Positions 29,321-39,900 of a stretch of 49,754 nt of DNA are shown here, one piece after another. A program made the translations under genes and the position numbers. This DNA comes from an uncultured Bacillota bacterium (GTDB taxonomy: Bacteria > Bacillota > Clostridia > Christensenellales > UBA1242): NCBI GenBank assembly GCA_947053645.1, contig CAMRTM010000006.1:1-49754 (forward strand), given 5' to 3'. Below the pieces are notes generated by a model. It did no database searches, had not been told where the DNA came from, and was given only the letters and a program-made list of their open reading frames with translations. Positions within the stretch are counted from its first letter, which is position 1, and each line of letters starts with the position of its first letter.

Positions 29321-29350
29321 AAAAAAAGATAGCAATGTTGCTATCTTTTT
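29321..29350 (-). terminator. Terminator of rpoC
   Basis: GATAGCA / TGCTATC with a 4-nt loop, flanked by A7 and T6 so that the minus strand has a strong U run. It lies 3 bp after the rpoC stop. Confidence 0.85.
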
Positions 29351-29352
29351 TA

Positions 29353-32300
29353 TTATCCAACTACTACATCATCAGTTTCTTCTTTGAGTAGTACTGGCAT
29401 TACATTGCGATATTCGCGTACGCCTGTACCCGCTGGAATGAGTTTACCAATGATGACATTCTCTTTAAGTCCCATAAGGTGATCCACTTTACCTTTAACT
29501 GCTGCATCAGTAAGAGTTCTTGAAGTCTCTTGGAAGGATGCGGCTGAAAGGAAGGATTCAGTAGAAAGAGATGCTTTTGTAATACCAAGAAGAATTCTCT
29601 TAACAGTGGCAGGTACTCCGCCTTCTTGCAAGATTCTTTCATTCTCTTCATCACATTTATAAACATCAACAACTTCGCCTGGGAGAAGGTTTGTATCTCC
29701 ACTAGATTCAACCTTAACCTTCTTAAGCATTTGTCTAACAATAATTTCGACATGCTTATCATTAACCTTAACCTCTTGTCCGCGGTATGTTGCGATAACT
29801 TGAGTAAGAAGGTAATCTTGAAGCCCTTTAACACCCTTCATTCTAAGAAGGTCAGCAGGATTGATTGCACCGGCTGTGAGTTGGCTTCCTGGCTCTACAG
29901 TGTCGCCATTCTTAACAGCAAGTACGGCTGGCTTTTTAGCCTCATATACTATATCGCCTTCACGAGATGCAACTGTAATGTAATAGTATTTAGCATCTTG
30001 TTTGATGGACACCTTTCCAGCAACTTCACTTAATAGACACTCACCTTTAGGTCTTCTTGCTTCAAAGATTTCTTCGACACGAGGAAGACCTTGTGTAATA
30101 TCAAGAGCGGCAGCAATACCACCGGTATGGAAGGTTCTCATTGTAAGCTGAGTACCTGGCTCACCAATACTCTGTGCAGCAACAGTACCAACTGCTTCAC
30201 CAATTGTAACCATGTTTTTGCCAGCAAGGTCACGGCCATAGCATTTTGCACATACTCCATGTTTGCAACGGCAGGTAAGAATACTTCTGATTTGAACCTT
30301 TGTTATACCTGCTTTAACAACTGCAAATGATTGTTCTTCACTTATCATAGTATTTGCTGGAACTATAACTTCACCAGTTGTAGGATTTACAATATCATCA
30401 ACTGCAACACGGCCATAGATACGCTCTTGAAGTGTTTCTTGTACTGTGCCGTCTGTGATAAGGTCACTTACCCAAACGCCTTTGACATTTTCACCTGCGT
30501 CTGCAAAGCAGTCTTCTGTGGTCACTACGACATCTTGTGAGATATCTACAAGACGGCGTGTAAGGTATCCTGAGTCCGCTGTCTTAAGTGCGGTATCAGT
30601 AAGACCTTTTCTTGCACCACGGGCGGTAAGGAAATATTCAATTGGAGAAAGACCCTTTCTAAAACTTGCCTTAATAGGTGTATCAATAATTTCACCAGAA
30701 GCCGCTGTTTTAATACCAATCATTCCGCAGACATTGGTTAACTGGTCTTCACTACCACGGGCTTTTGATGTTACCATGATTCTGAATGGGTTAAATTCTT
30801 CAAAGGTGCCAAGAAGGAGTTTCTTGATTTGTCCTCTGGCTTCGTTCCAAACATCACGATTGTTTCTAAGTTTTTCATCAAGAGTAATAAGACCACGGCG
30901 GAGAAGTTTTTCATTTTCAAGTGCTTTAGCCTCAGCCTCTTTAACAATACCCTCTTTTGCTTCTGGCTCTTCAATATCAAAGATATTAACGGTAAGTGCA
31001 GCCAAAGTAGAATATTTATATCCTGTTTCCTTAATTCTATCAACAAGTTTAGCACACTCGGTTGTTCCAAGTCTATTATACGCTCTACCGATAATTTCTT
31101 TAAGGTCATTTTTAACTACTGCTTTATTAATTTCAAGTTCGCAGATATTTTCCTCTTTACTTCTATCTACATAGCCAAGATTTTGTGGAATAGCATCATT
31201 AAATAATAATCTTCCAACTGAGGTCTTAACATTCTTTGTATAGGTTTTCCCTTCATAATCTTTTGTGAGTCTTACGGTAACCTCTGCTTGAAGTGCAAGG
31301 TTGTTTGTTTGGAAAGCATAGATGGCTTCATCTTTAGAAGAATAAATACTGCCCTCACCTTTTGCACCCTTTCTAATCATTGTCATATAAGCACAGCCAA
31401 GTACGATATCTTGATCTGGAGTAACAATTGGGTTACCATCTGAAAGTTTGAGAAGGTTGTTTGACGCAAGCATAAGTGTTCTTGCTTCTGTCCTTGCATC
31501 AATGGATAGTGGAACATGGACTGACATTTGGTCACCATCGAAGTCCGCATTGAAGGCAGGACATACTGATGGGTGAAGTTTAATTGCTCTTCCTTCCACA
31601 AGCACTGGTTCAAACGCTTGAACTGAAAGTCTGTGAAGTGTTGGAGCACGGTTTAAGAATACTGGGTGGTCTTTAATAACCTCTGCCAAGATATCCCAAA
31701 CAACTGGTTTCTCTTTATCTATCATACGCTTAGCGGCTTTGATATTATGAGATTTATTAAGGTCTACAAGACGATTGATAATGAATGGCTTGAAAAGTTC
31801 AAGTGCCATTTCTTTTGGAAGTCCGCATTGATACATTTTAAGTTCTGGGCCAACAACGATAACTGAACGGCCGGAATAGTCAACACGCTTACCAAGAAGG
31901 TTAAGACGGAAGCGTCCCTGTTTACCACCGAGCATTGCTGTGAGTGATTTAAGGTCGCGTTGTTTAGAAGATTGTACCGCCTTACCGCGTTTACCATTAT
32001 CAATAAGGTTGTCTACTGACTCTTGAAGCATACGCTTTTCGTTACGGATAATAACATCAGGTGCTCCAAGTTCAATAAGTTTTTTAAGTCTATTATTTCT
32101 ATTGATTACGCGTCTATAAAGATCATTAAGATCGCTTGTTGCGTATCTTCCTCCATCCAGTGGAACCATTGGACGAAGTTCTGGTGGAAGCACTGGAATT
32201 ACATCAAGCACCATCCAAGTTGGGTTGTTTTTAGATTTTATAAAGGACTCTACTACATCAAGTTTTTTCATCGCCTTGATTTTCTTTTGTCCTTTCATAG

Positions 32301-32892
32301 TAGGAAGTTGTTCTTTAAGTGTACGAGATTCTTTTTCAAGGTCTACTTCGCTTAAGAGGCGTTTAATTGCCTCAGCACCCATGCCTGCTTCAAAAGAATT
32401 TGCACCAAATTTCTCTACTGCCTCGCGGTATTCTTTATCAGTAATTACCTGTTTATACATGAAATCAGTGTTCTTAGGGTCAAGTACAGTATAGCAAACA
32501 TAATAAACAACTTGTTCAAGTGCCTTTGGAGTCATTTCAAGAAGAGTACCAATCTTTGATGGTACATTTCTGAAGAACCAAATATGAGTACATGGTGCAG
32601 CAAGCTCGATGTGTCCCATTCTTTCACGACGCACCTTTGCTCTTGTTACCTCTACTCCGCACTTATCGCAGACAACACCTTTATAGCGTACTCTCTTATA
32701 TTTTCCGCAGTGGCATTCCCAGTCCTTTCTAGGTCCAAAAATTTTCTCGCAGAAAAGACCGTCTTTTTCCGGCTTTTGAGTACGATAATTTATTGTTTCT
32801 GGTTTTGTTACCTCACCATGTGACCATTCTCTAATCTTCTCTGGCGAAGCAATACCAATTTTAATAGAATCAAAGTTGTTTAATTCAAACAT
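29353..32892 (-). CDS. rpoC: DNA-directed RNA polymerase subunit beta'
   Basis: The largest catalytic subunit of RNA polymerase, 1179 aa, the length usual for Firmicutes. The N-terminal zinc ribbon has Cys60, Cys62, Cys75 and Cys78. The active-site NADFDGD motif that holds the catalytic Mg lies at about residue 447. The second zinc site ([13 protein letters not shown]), the bridge/trigger region ([18 protein letters not shown]) and the C-terminal GKLIPAGTG segment are all present. AAAGGGG precedes the ATG. It follows rpoB after 126 bp that carry two hairpins rather than a terminator, so both are probably on one transcript; the terminator lies after rpoC. Confidence 0.98.
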   Translation of the reverse strand: MFELNNFDSIKIGIASPEKIREWSHGEVTKPETINYRTQKPEKDGLFCEKIFGPRKDWECHCGKYKRVRYKGVVCDKCGVEVTRAKVRRERMGHIELAAPCTHIWFFRNVPSKIGTLLEMTPKALEQVVYYVCYTVLDPKNTDFMYKQVITDKEYREAVEKFGANSFEAGMGAEAIKRLLSEVDLEKESRTLKEQLPTMKGQKKIKAMKKLDVVESFIKSKNNPTWMVLDVIPVLPPELRPMVPLDGGRYATSDLNDLYRRVINRNNRLKKLIELGAPDVIIRNEKRMLQESVDNLIDNGKRGKAVQSSKQRDLKSLTAMLGGKQGRFRLNLLGKRVDYSGRSVIVVGPELKMYQCGLPKEMALELFKPFIINRLVDLNKSHNIKAAKRMIDKEKPVVWDILAEVIKDHPVFLNRAPTLHRLSVQAFEPVLVEGRAIKLHPSVCPAFNADFDGDQMSVHVPLSIDARTEARTLMLASNNLLKLSDGNPIVTPDQDIVLGCAYMTMIRKGAKGEGSIYSSKDEAIYAFQTNNLALQAEVTVRLTKDYEGKTYTKNVKTSVGRLLFNDAIPQNLGYVDRSKEENICELEINKAVVKNDLKEIIGRAYNRLGTTECAKLVDRIKETGYKYSTLAALTVNIFDIEEPEAKEGIVKEAEAKALENEKLLRRGLITLDEKLRNNRDVWNEARGQIKKLLLGTFEEFNPFRIMVTSKARGSEDQLTNVCGMIGIKTAASGEIIDTPIKASFRKGLSPIEYFLTARGARKGLTDTALKTADSGYLTRRLVDISQDVVVTTEDCFADAGENVKGVWVSDLITDGTVQETLQERIYGRVAVDDIVNPTTGEVIVPANTMISEEQSFAVVKAGITKVQIRSILTCRCKHGVCAKCYGRDLAGKNMVTIGEAVGTVAAQSIGEPGTQLTMRTFHTGGIAAALDITQGLPRVEEIFEARRPKGECLLSEVAGKVSIKQDAKYYYITVASREGDIVYEAKKPAVLAVKNGDTVEPGSQLTAGAINPADLLRMKGVKGLQDYLLTQVIATYRGQEVKVNDKHVEIIVRQMLKKVKVESSGDTNLLPGEVVDVYKCDEENERILQEGGVPATVKRILLGITKASLSTESFLSAASFQETSRTLTDAAVKGKVDHLMGLKENVIIGKLIPAGTGVREYRNVMPVLLKEETDDVVVG

Positions 32893-32940
32893 AACTTTCC
32901 CCTTTAGTCATTGTAATACGATTATTTATTTCTACTGCTT

Positions 32941-33014
32941 AAAAGCGTTTGTAGGGGTTTGGGGAGAATCGCAACTCCCCAACCGCTTTTGCATACTTTT
33001 CACGCTGAAAAGTA
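32941..33014 (-). other. Paired hairpins between rpoB and rpoC
   Basis: Two inverted repeats fill most of the gap: AAAAGCG...CGCTTTT enclosing GGTT-GGGGAG / CTCCCC-AACC (32941-32990), and TACTTTTC-5-GAAAAGTA (32994-33014). Neither has a proper U run for termination on the minus strand, so a processing or stability element is more likely. Confidence 0.5.
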
Positions 33015-33018
33015 TGGT

Positions 33019-36000
33019 TTACTCATCAAAATCCCCAAAATCATCAAACATATCAATGTTTTCAAGATCATTTTTTGTGCTTTCTTCAAACACTTCTTGG
33101 AGTTCTTTATCAGTGTTGTCTTCTTGTGGCAACATTTCATCAAAGTCAAGAGTGATATCTTTAAGGTCATTTTCTGTATCAGTAGCAAGCGTAACTTGGT
33201 CTTGTTCATCTTGGCTAAGTTCGGCAAGAGAAATTTCTCTTTCGCCATCAGTAAGAATCTTAATGTCAAGTCCAAGTGCTTGGAGTTCTTTAACAAGTAC
33301 CTTGAAAGATTCCGGTATTCCTGGCTCTGCAATTGGAAGACCTTTGATGATAGACTCGTAAGTCTTAATTCTTCCGTTAAGGTCATCGGATTTGACGGTA
33401 AGCATTTCTTGCAAGATGTGAGATGCACCGTATGCTTCAAGTGCCCAGACCTCCATTTCACCAAATCTTTGTCCACCGAACAATGATTTTCCACCAAGAG
33501 GTTGTTGTGTAATAAGAGCGTAAGGTCCAATTGAACGAGCATGGATTTTAGAGTCTACCATGTGTTCAAGTTTAAGCATATATTTCATTCCGATTGTTGT
33601 AAGGTTTTCAAATGGCTCTCCTGTTCTACCATCGTAAAGTTGTACTTTACCATCTGGACGATAGTTGTTCTCTACAAGAAGTTCACGAATGTCTGTAGCA
33701 GTTGCACCATCAAAAGCAGGAGTTGCAACCTTCCAGCCAAGGCTCTTAGCAACAAGACCAAGGTGTACCTCCAAAACCTGACCGATATTCATACGAGATG
33801 GAATACCCAGTGGGCTTAGTACGATATCAAGTGGCTGGCCGTTTGCCATGAATGGCATATCTGCCTCTGGAAGAACGATAGAAACGCAACCTTTGTTTCC
33901 GTGGCGTCCTGCCATCTTATCGCCGACTGAAATTTTACGCTTTTGAGCAACAGTAACCTTAACCATCATAGTTACGCCTGGTTCAAGGTCGTCCTTATTC
34001 TTCTTAGAGAATACTTGAACATCTACGACTACACCGCCCTTTCCATGTTGTACACGAAGGGAGGTATCTCTTACCTCTCTAGCCTTATCGCCAAAGATAG
34101 CACGAAGAAGTCTTTCTTCTGGTGTAAGTTCAGTTTCTCCCTTTGGAGTAACCTTACCAACAAGAATGTCATTTGGATGAACTTCAGCACCAATTCTGAT
34201 GATACCATTTTCATCGAGGTCTTTAAGTGCCTCTTCTCCAAGGTTTGGAATATCTCTTGTAATCTGCTCGTCACCAAGTTTTGTGGTACGGCATTTAATT
34301 TCTTGGTCATAAAGTGTAATTGATGTATAAACATCATCTTTTACAAGACGCTCATTAATAAGGATAGCATCTTCATAGTTTTGTCCTTCCCAGTTCATAT
34401 AACCGATAAGCACATTGCGTCCTACGGCTAGTTCACCATTTTCAGTAGAGTATCCGTCTGTAAGAATATCTCCTGCCTTAACCTTCTCACCCTTCTTGAC
34501 ACATGGGCGTTGGTTAAAGCATACATCGTCATTTGCTTTTGCAAATTTTGTGAGTTCGTAAATATCTACTCTTCCATCTGGGCAAGAAACTCTTATTTCA
34601 TCTGCTGAAACATAACTTACAACACCGTCATGTTTTGCAAGATGATTGCAACCGCAATCGCGTGCTGCCTTTGCTTCCATTCCAGTACCTACAATAGGTG
34701 CCTCTGGACGAAGAAGTGGGACTGCCTGACGCTGCATGTTTGCACCCATAAGGGCACGGTTTGCCTCATCGCTGTTTACAAATGGAATAAGAGAAGTCGC
34801 AACTGATACACATTGACGAGGTGAAACATCCATATAATCTACTTGATGAGCAGGAACCTCTGTCACTGTGGAGCCGTGACGGCAGATAACACGTTTATTT
34901 ACAAAGTGACCTTCGCTATCAAGAGGCTCAATAGCCTGAGCGATAAAACTTTCATTCTCGACATCTGCCATTTTGTAAACAATTTCCTTTGTTACGATTC
35001 CCTTTTCCTTATCTACTACTCTATAAGGAGTTTCAAGGAAACCATAATCATTTACTTTTACATAGGCAGCAAGTGTATTTAATAGACCGATTGACTGTCC
35101 TTCTGGTGTTTCAATAACACAAATTCTGCCGTAGTGAGTATAGTGAATATCACGAATTTCAGGATCTGCACGCTCCTTTTTAATACCTCCTGGACCTACC
35201 GCTGAAATACGGCGTTTCTGAGTTATACCAGAAAGCGGATTCTTCTGATCCATGATTTGTGACAGTTGTGATTGAGAGAAGAAATCTCTAAGTGATTTAT
35301 TTACCGCTTTAGGATTCATAATTTGTGAAGGTGTAACCTCTACAAACTCGCGGCCTTGAAGAGTTTCTTTAACATTTGTAGAAAGTTTTGTAACGCCTGC
35401 TCTAAATGCGTTGCAAGCAAGTTCGCCCACTGTAGCAACACGCTTATTTGAAAGGTGTTCAATTTTGTCAGTGCCTGCAATTCCTTCAAGTACATCAAGG
35501 TAGCAACTTATACTAGCAAGAATATCATCCATTGTGAGAGTGGTGATGATAAGGTCTTTCACGCTGGCTTTAATTGCTTCAATGCGTTTTTCCTTAGTTT
35601 TATTTTCTTTAAGAATTTGTTGAAGTTTTGGATAATAAACATCTTCCTTAATTCCAAGGTCTTCTTGATTGCAAGGGAATACTTCACTAAGTGTTACACG
35701 ATTATTACCACGCATTAAATGTTTTTTGTTTTGAAGTTGTACCCACACCTCATTTATACCTGCGTTTTGTACTCTGTTTGCACTTTCCTTTGTGAATACC
35801 TCACCTGCTTTTACAAGTACTTCATCGCCATCAGCAAGATTTTCAGCACTAACAAGACCTACAAGTCTGTCACGAAGTGCAAGTTTTTTATTAAATTTAT
35901 ATCTACCTACAATTGAGAGATTGTAATAAGCGTCTGTGAAGAAGGATACATTTAAGAAACTTCTAGTTGTTTCTGCTGATGCAACATCGGCAGGACGAGT

Positions 36001-36714
36001 TTTTCTAGAAAATTCGATAAGTGCCTCTTCCTGTGTTGTTTGAGGCTCACGGTCAAGCACATTCTTAATATAGCGATTGTTTCCAAATACCTTTAATATT
36101 TCTTCGTTTGTAAAACCAAAGCATTTAAGGAAAAGTCCTAGACTGATTTTATTTTTTCTTTCAAGTACAATTTTTAATGCTTCGTTTGCACCCTGCATAA
36201 TTTCAATCCAAGTTCCATGTACAGGAATCATCTGAGCGATGAGGGTTGCATTATTTTCCTTTTCTCTTTTAAGATATACGCTTGGAGCACGAACAATTTG
36301 GCTGATTACTACCCTTTCAATACCATTGTAAATGAAAGAGCCTTGTTCAGTCATCATAGGCACATCGCCCATAAATACTTCCTGCTCTACCGCTTGTCCT
36401 GTTTCCTCTACAACAAAGCGCGCTTTTACTTTTAGTGGAGCAGAGTATGTTGCACCACGGCGTTTGCACTCTTTGATAGAATATTTAGGTTCGCCAAATG
36501 GGAGAATTTCTGTAATATATAATTTTGCTTTTCCACTATAATCTGTGAGTGGGAAAAACTCATCAAGTACAGCCTTGATTCCGTTTGTAAGGAAATTGTT
36601 ATATGAATTCTTCTGAATTTCAAGAAGTGGTGGAACTTCTACAAGTTCTTCCGTCTTTGCGAAAGTATATCTTTCTGACTTGCCATTTTTGATTTTTTTA
36701 ACATTAACGGTCAT
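33019..36714 (-). CDS. rpoB: DNA-directed RNA polymerase subunit beta
   Basis: Beta subunit of RNA polymerase, 1231 aa from the ATG at 36714. That start lies 7 nt after AAGGAG; the in-frame ATG at 36720 is too close to the ribosome site. All main motifs are seen: the rifampicin-region LRDFFSQSQLSQIMDQ and KRRISAVGPGG, ETPEGQSIGLL, the KKGEKV and GRNVLIGYMNWEGQNYEDA stretch, GDKMAGRHGNKG and PLGGKSLFGGQRFGEMEVWALEAYGA. At the position of E. coli His526 there is Gln (Gln499), a change linked to rifampicin resistance. The C-terminal 80 residues are an acidic extension. Unusually, rplJ-rplL do not precede it; a 19-codon leader ORF and a consensus promoter do. Confidence 0.98.
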   Translation of the reverse strand: MTVNVKKIKNGKSERYTFAKTEELVEVPPLLEIQKNSYNNFLTNGIKAVLDEFFPLTDYSGKAKLYITEILPFGEPKYSIKECKRRGATYSAPLKVKARFVVEETGQAVEQEVFMGDVPMMTEQGSFIYNGIERVVISQIVRAPSVYLKREKENNATLIAQMIPVHGTWIEIMQGANEALKIVLERKNKISLGLFLKCFGFTNEEILKVFGNNRYIKNVLDREPQTTQEEALIEFSRKTRPADVASAETTRSFLNVSFFTDAYYNLSIVGRYKFNKKLALRDRLVGLVSAENLADGDEVLVKAGEVFTKESANRVQNAGINEVWVQLQNKKHLMRGNNRVTLSEVFPCNQEDLGIKEDVYYPKLQQILKENKTKEKRIEAIKASVKDLIITTLTMDDILASISCYLDVLEGIAGTDKIEHLSNKRVATVGELACNAFRAGVTKLSTNVKETLQGREFVEVTPSQIMNPKAVNKSLRDFFSQSQLSQIMDQKNPLSGITQKRRISAVGPGGIKKERADPEIRDIHYTHYGRICVIETPEGQSIGLLNTLAAYVKVNDYGFLETPYRVVDKEKGIVTKEIVYKMADVENESFIAQAIEPLDSEGHFVNKRVICRHGSTVTEVPAHQVDYMDVSPRQCVSVATSLIPFVNSDEANRALMGANMQRQAVPLLRPEAPIVGTGMEAKAARDCGCNHLAKHDGVVSYVSADEIRVSCPDGRVDIYELTKFAKANDDVCFNQRPCVKKGEKVKAGDILTDGYSTENGELAVGRNVLIGYMNWEGQNYEDAILINERLVKDDVYTSITLYDQEIKCRTTKLGDEQITRDIPNLGEEALKDLDENGIIRIGAEVHPNDILVGKVTPKGETELTPEERLLRAIFGDKAREVRDTSLRVQHGKGGVVVDVQVFSKKNKDDLEPGVTMMVKVTVAQKRKISVGDKMAGRHGNKGCVSIVLPEADMPFMANGQPLDIVLSPLGIPSRMNIGQVLEVHLGLVAKSLGWKVATPAFDGATATDIRELLVENNYRPDGKVQLYDGRTGEPFENLTTIGMKYMLKLEHMVDSKIHARSIGPYALITQQPLGGKSLFGGQRFGEMEVWALEAYGASHILQEMLTVKSDDLNGRIKTYESIIKGLPIAEPGIPESFKVLVKELQALGLDIKILTDGEREISLAELSQDEQDQVTLATDTENDLKDITLDFDEMLPQEDNTDKELQEVFEESTKNDLENIDMFDDFGDFDE

Positions 36715-36726
36715 TAGCATTCTCCT

Positions 36727-36786
36727 TCATTTAAGTGGTTGCGAAAAAATAGCAAAAAAAGGACAATATAGCCTTAAAAAGACCAT
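36727..36786 (-). CDS. Leader peptide ORF upstream of rpoB, 19 aa
   Basis: A 20-codon ORF reads MVFLRLYCPFFAIFSQPLK and ends in TGA. AAGGGG lies 6 nt before its ATG, as good a site as that of rpoB. Its stop ends at 36727, inside the segment leading to the rpoB ribosome site, and the rpoB ATG at 36714 is 12 nt further on. Ribosomes ending the leader would therefore be delivered to rpoB, so translational coupling or a nascent-chain control is plausible. The peptide is hydrophobic with no run of one regulatory amino acid. The gene is too short for statistical support; the good site and position are the evidence. Confidence 0.45.
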   Translation of the reverse strand: MVFLRLYCPFFAIFSQPLK

Positions 36787-36863
36787 AATTATCCCCTTAT
36801 TTTTCAGTTATTTAACATTAAAAACCTTCAATTCTCTCACAATCGCCATTTATAGTTCGTTTA

Positions 36864-36892
36864 ATTATAACAAACTTACCTCCCCTTGTCAA
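36864..36892 (-). promoter_or_regulatory. Promoter of rpoB-rpoC
   Basis: Minus strand TTGACA (36887-36892), 17 bp, TATAAT (36864-36869): a perfect consensus. The start site near 36857 gives a leader of about 140 nt that carries the 19-codon ORF. Confidence 0.9.
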
Positions 36893-36923
36893 CCTTTTTA
36901 TTAAAAAAATTTTAAAACATATT

Positions 36924-36955
36924 AAAAAAATGGCGACATTTTTCGCCATTTTTTA
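36924..36955 (-). terminator. Terminator of the giant lipoprotein gene
   Basis: AAAAAATGGCGA / TCGCCATTTTTT with a 6-nt loop, directly overlapping the stop codon of the giant gene, with a U7 run on the minus strand. It separates the giant gene from the rpoB promoter. Confidence 0.85.
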
Positions 36956-39900
36956 TCTAAGCCATGTGAAAGCATCTTCAAATTCAAGATAAATTTCAGT
37001 TTCATCATCATTAAGTATCCATGCAGTCCATTGCTTTTTATCCTCTGTCTTATCTGCATCTGCCTTCTTCATTTCAATCATCCATGTTATGACATAGGAT
37101 TTATCTGTGACATTTGTTGCGCCAGCATTAGCCCCAAGTTGAACGCTTGGCTTTCCGAGAGAATTAACCTTTAGAGCAACCTTATTATTCAATCTCTTTC
37201 CTGCAAAAGATATGAAAAGGTCAGATATATTTTCTGTTTGTTCGCTTCCAAAATATATCACATTATTATATTCATTCTTTTGTATATTGAATTCATACCC
37301 ATTGCCCGATGTGGTTATTATCTCTATTCCGCCGACTTGCGTTTTATCTTGCAAGTTGGCTGTAATCTTGGCAGTGGTAAAACATCTTTGCATAATGCTT
37401 GGAACTCCACTTCCAACAAAACCACCGATATTTGCTGTAATATCTGTATTACTTACATGGGTCGCTACTTCAATGTCTGCAAGTGCATAAGCGTCTTCTA
37501 TTATCATAGAGTCCGTGCCGCTACCAACGAGCCCACCTACTGAAACATTTCTTACCCTGCCAGAGGCGGCAAGCCTATCTGCTTTCATAGCAATTCTAGA
37601 AAGTCTAAGACCTCTTCCAGCGCTTCCTACAATTCCCCCTAGGTTTATTGTCACAGCTTCAATATTTCCGCTTACAAGGCTATCATTTATTTCTGCCTCA
37701 CCATACGCAACTAAACCCGCTATTCCGCCTACACTTGCCACTTCATAGGTCCTTCCGTCAATATTTTTGTTTGGCACTTTAAGAAAAACATCACTGTAGG
37801 CATTTGTAATTTTACCGCCTGCTAGCAGTCCTGTAATTCCCCCTACGGCAGTTGGCACTTCAGGTGAAAGTGAGAAATATTCTCCACCATTTCCTTTGAT
37901 TTGCACCTTGTCTAGATTTCCCTTGACTTCACCGATTGCAAGTCCTCCATATGTGAACGCTTTAATTCTAAGCGAATCTAAAAGTTCAACATGTAGATAT
38001 TCAACCTTGACATTTTTATCAATTCCACCTATAGCAATACCAACGCGATCGCCCATGATATTAACTATATCTTTGGTGAAGATTTTCTGTATATTACCAT
38101 CGCCACCTGCAAAACCAACAACACCTCCTGCGTAGGAGTATCTTGATATGTCCATTGAGTTTTGAGTATAAGAATTTGTATCAACGGTGGTGCTTGTTAC
38201 ATCTTCTGGAGTATAATAAGCAACAGCTGAAACCGAGCTTGTAACATTCTTCATATCATAGGAATTAATTGCCCTTCCAATTACGCCTCCTACAAAGTTA
38301 CTGCCTAGTACATTTAGACTCTCTTCTGTGTATACTTCTACATTATATATATTTCCATATGACAGAGTACCTGCAAGAGCACCTACACAATTTGTACTTG
38401 TGAAAGCAATCTCTTTTGGCTGAAGAGTAAGATTCATTACCGTACCTTGGTGAGATGAATCTTTACCTATCTGGCCAAACAGCCCTGCATTAGTAAGAGT
38501 ATCGTTTGAATAAAGTCTATTTTGAGATATAGTCATACCATTGCCTTCAAAAGTACCAAAGTAAATAAGTTTATAGGTCTGTGACGATTGAGAAATATTA
38601 CTATAATTTATATCTGCTATTAAACGATAGTTATTATTGTTAAAGCCCGACTGAGTCATAGGTGCAAGCATCTGTTTTTCAAATAACTCTGCACTTTCTA
38701 TAATGTATGGATTTTTCAAACTTCCAAGCGGAGCGCTATCTTTTGAATATATATATTCATAAACAACATCACCTGATGTATCTTCATAACTTCTATTCAA
38801 AATCTTTTGGCTTTTTGCTATAACATTAGGTGCAACAAGTTCAAGCCTATTAGAGCCAAACTGAACTTCGTCAAATATAGACGAGGTGTTGCCACTGCTA
38901 AAGAACCATACGCTATTTACCGATGTTGTTTTCGCATAAGAATAATCAGAGAAAAGACCTTCTAAATTTGCAAAGTCACTTTCCTGCAACCTTGATGTTC
39001 CTTTGAATTTTTTATCATTTATAGAAGAGTTTATAGGTTCTTGATCTGTTCCAGATGGACGATATAGATAATAGCAATTTTCAAAATTACCAACAACGCC
39101 TTCTACCGTGTTTTCCATAGCAAAACCAGCGGAAGTATTAACCTCATCTACAAGTTTACTTAAACTGAAGCAGTTTTTGATGCTTCCAGCATTCTCATGA
39201 ACAAATCCTGCAATTGTTGAAGTACCCTGCATATTAATATTAGTATAACAATCCGAGATTTTTCCGTTGTTTGTAAAAGCAAGTCCTGCCGTTGGCTGAG
39301 ATGATTTGATATAGTGGTCAGTATCATTGGTGTATACAATACCCTTCTCTGGCTGACCAGACACATAGGATGTCATTATCACTGCAACATTTCTATCTTC
39401 TTCTGATGTTGCGGAGGTGCCATTTTCTACAACAAGTCCACCTATTTTATGTCCATACTGACTGTTACATTCGAGCTTTCCATTTTTATAGTAACTGCTT
39501 GCTATCTTTCTTGTGTTTACTCCCGCAATACCTGCAATATTAAAATTACTTGTAATATTTAAACTGCTACGACAATTTGTAATATTTCCGTTATTTCTTC
39601 CGACAATACCAGCCACATAGCATGAAGCATTATCTTGGCTTGGACAGAATGCTGAGAAGGTGTATTCCTCTAAGGTAAAAGCATTTCTGCCACTATGAAC
39701 ATAACAGTTTGTAATATTTCCACTATTCTCACCTGCAAGCAAACCTGCATTGAAAGAGGAGGCATCAGTTCTAAAATTAGTATCTCCTTTAAGTGCTATT
39801 GTAACATTTTTAATAACAGCGTCAGTGCCAATTCTACGGAATAAACCTAAATTTTCTCCGCTTAAAGAGTAATCTCCATTGAAATAAATTGTATGACCAT

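Noticed and set aside
29353-36714. Long antisense ORFs (up to 242 codons) in rpoB and rpoC
   Set aside because: They are shadows caused by codon bias in two highly conserved genes.
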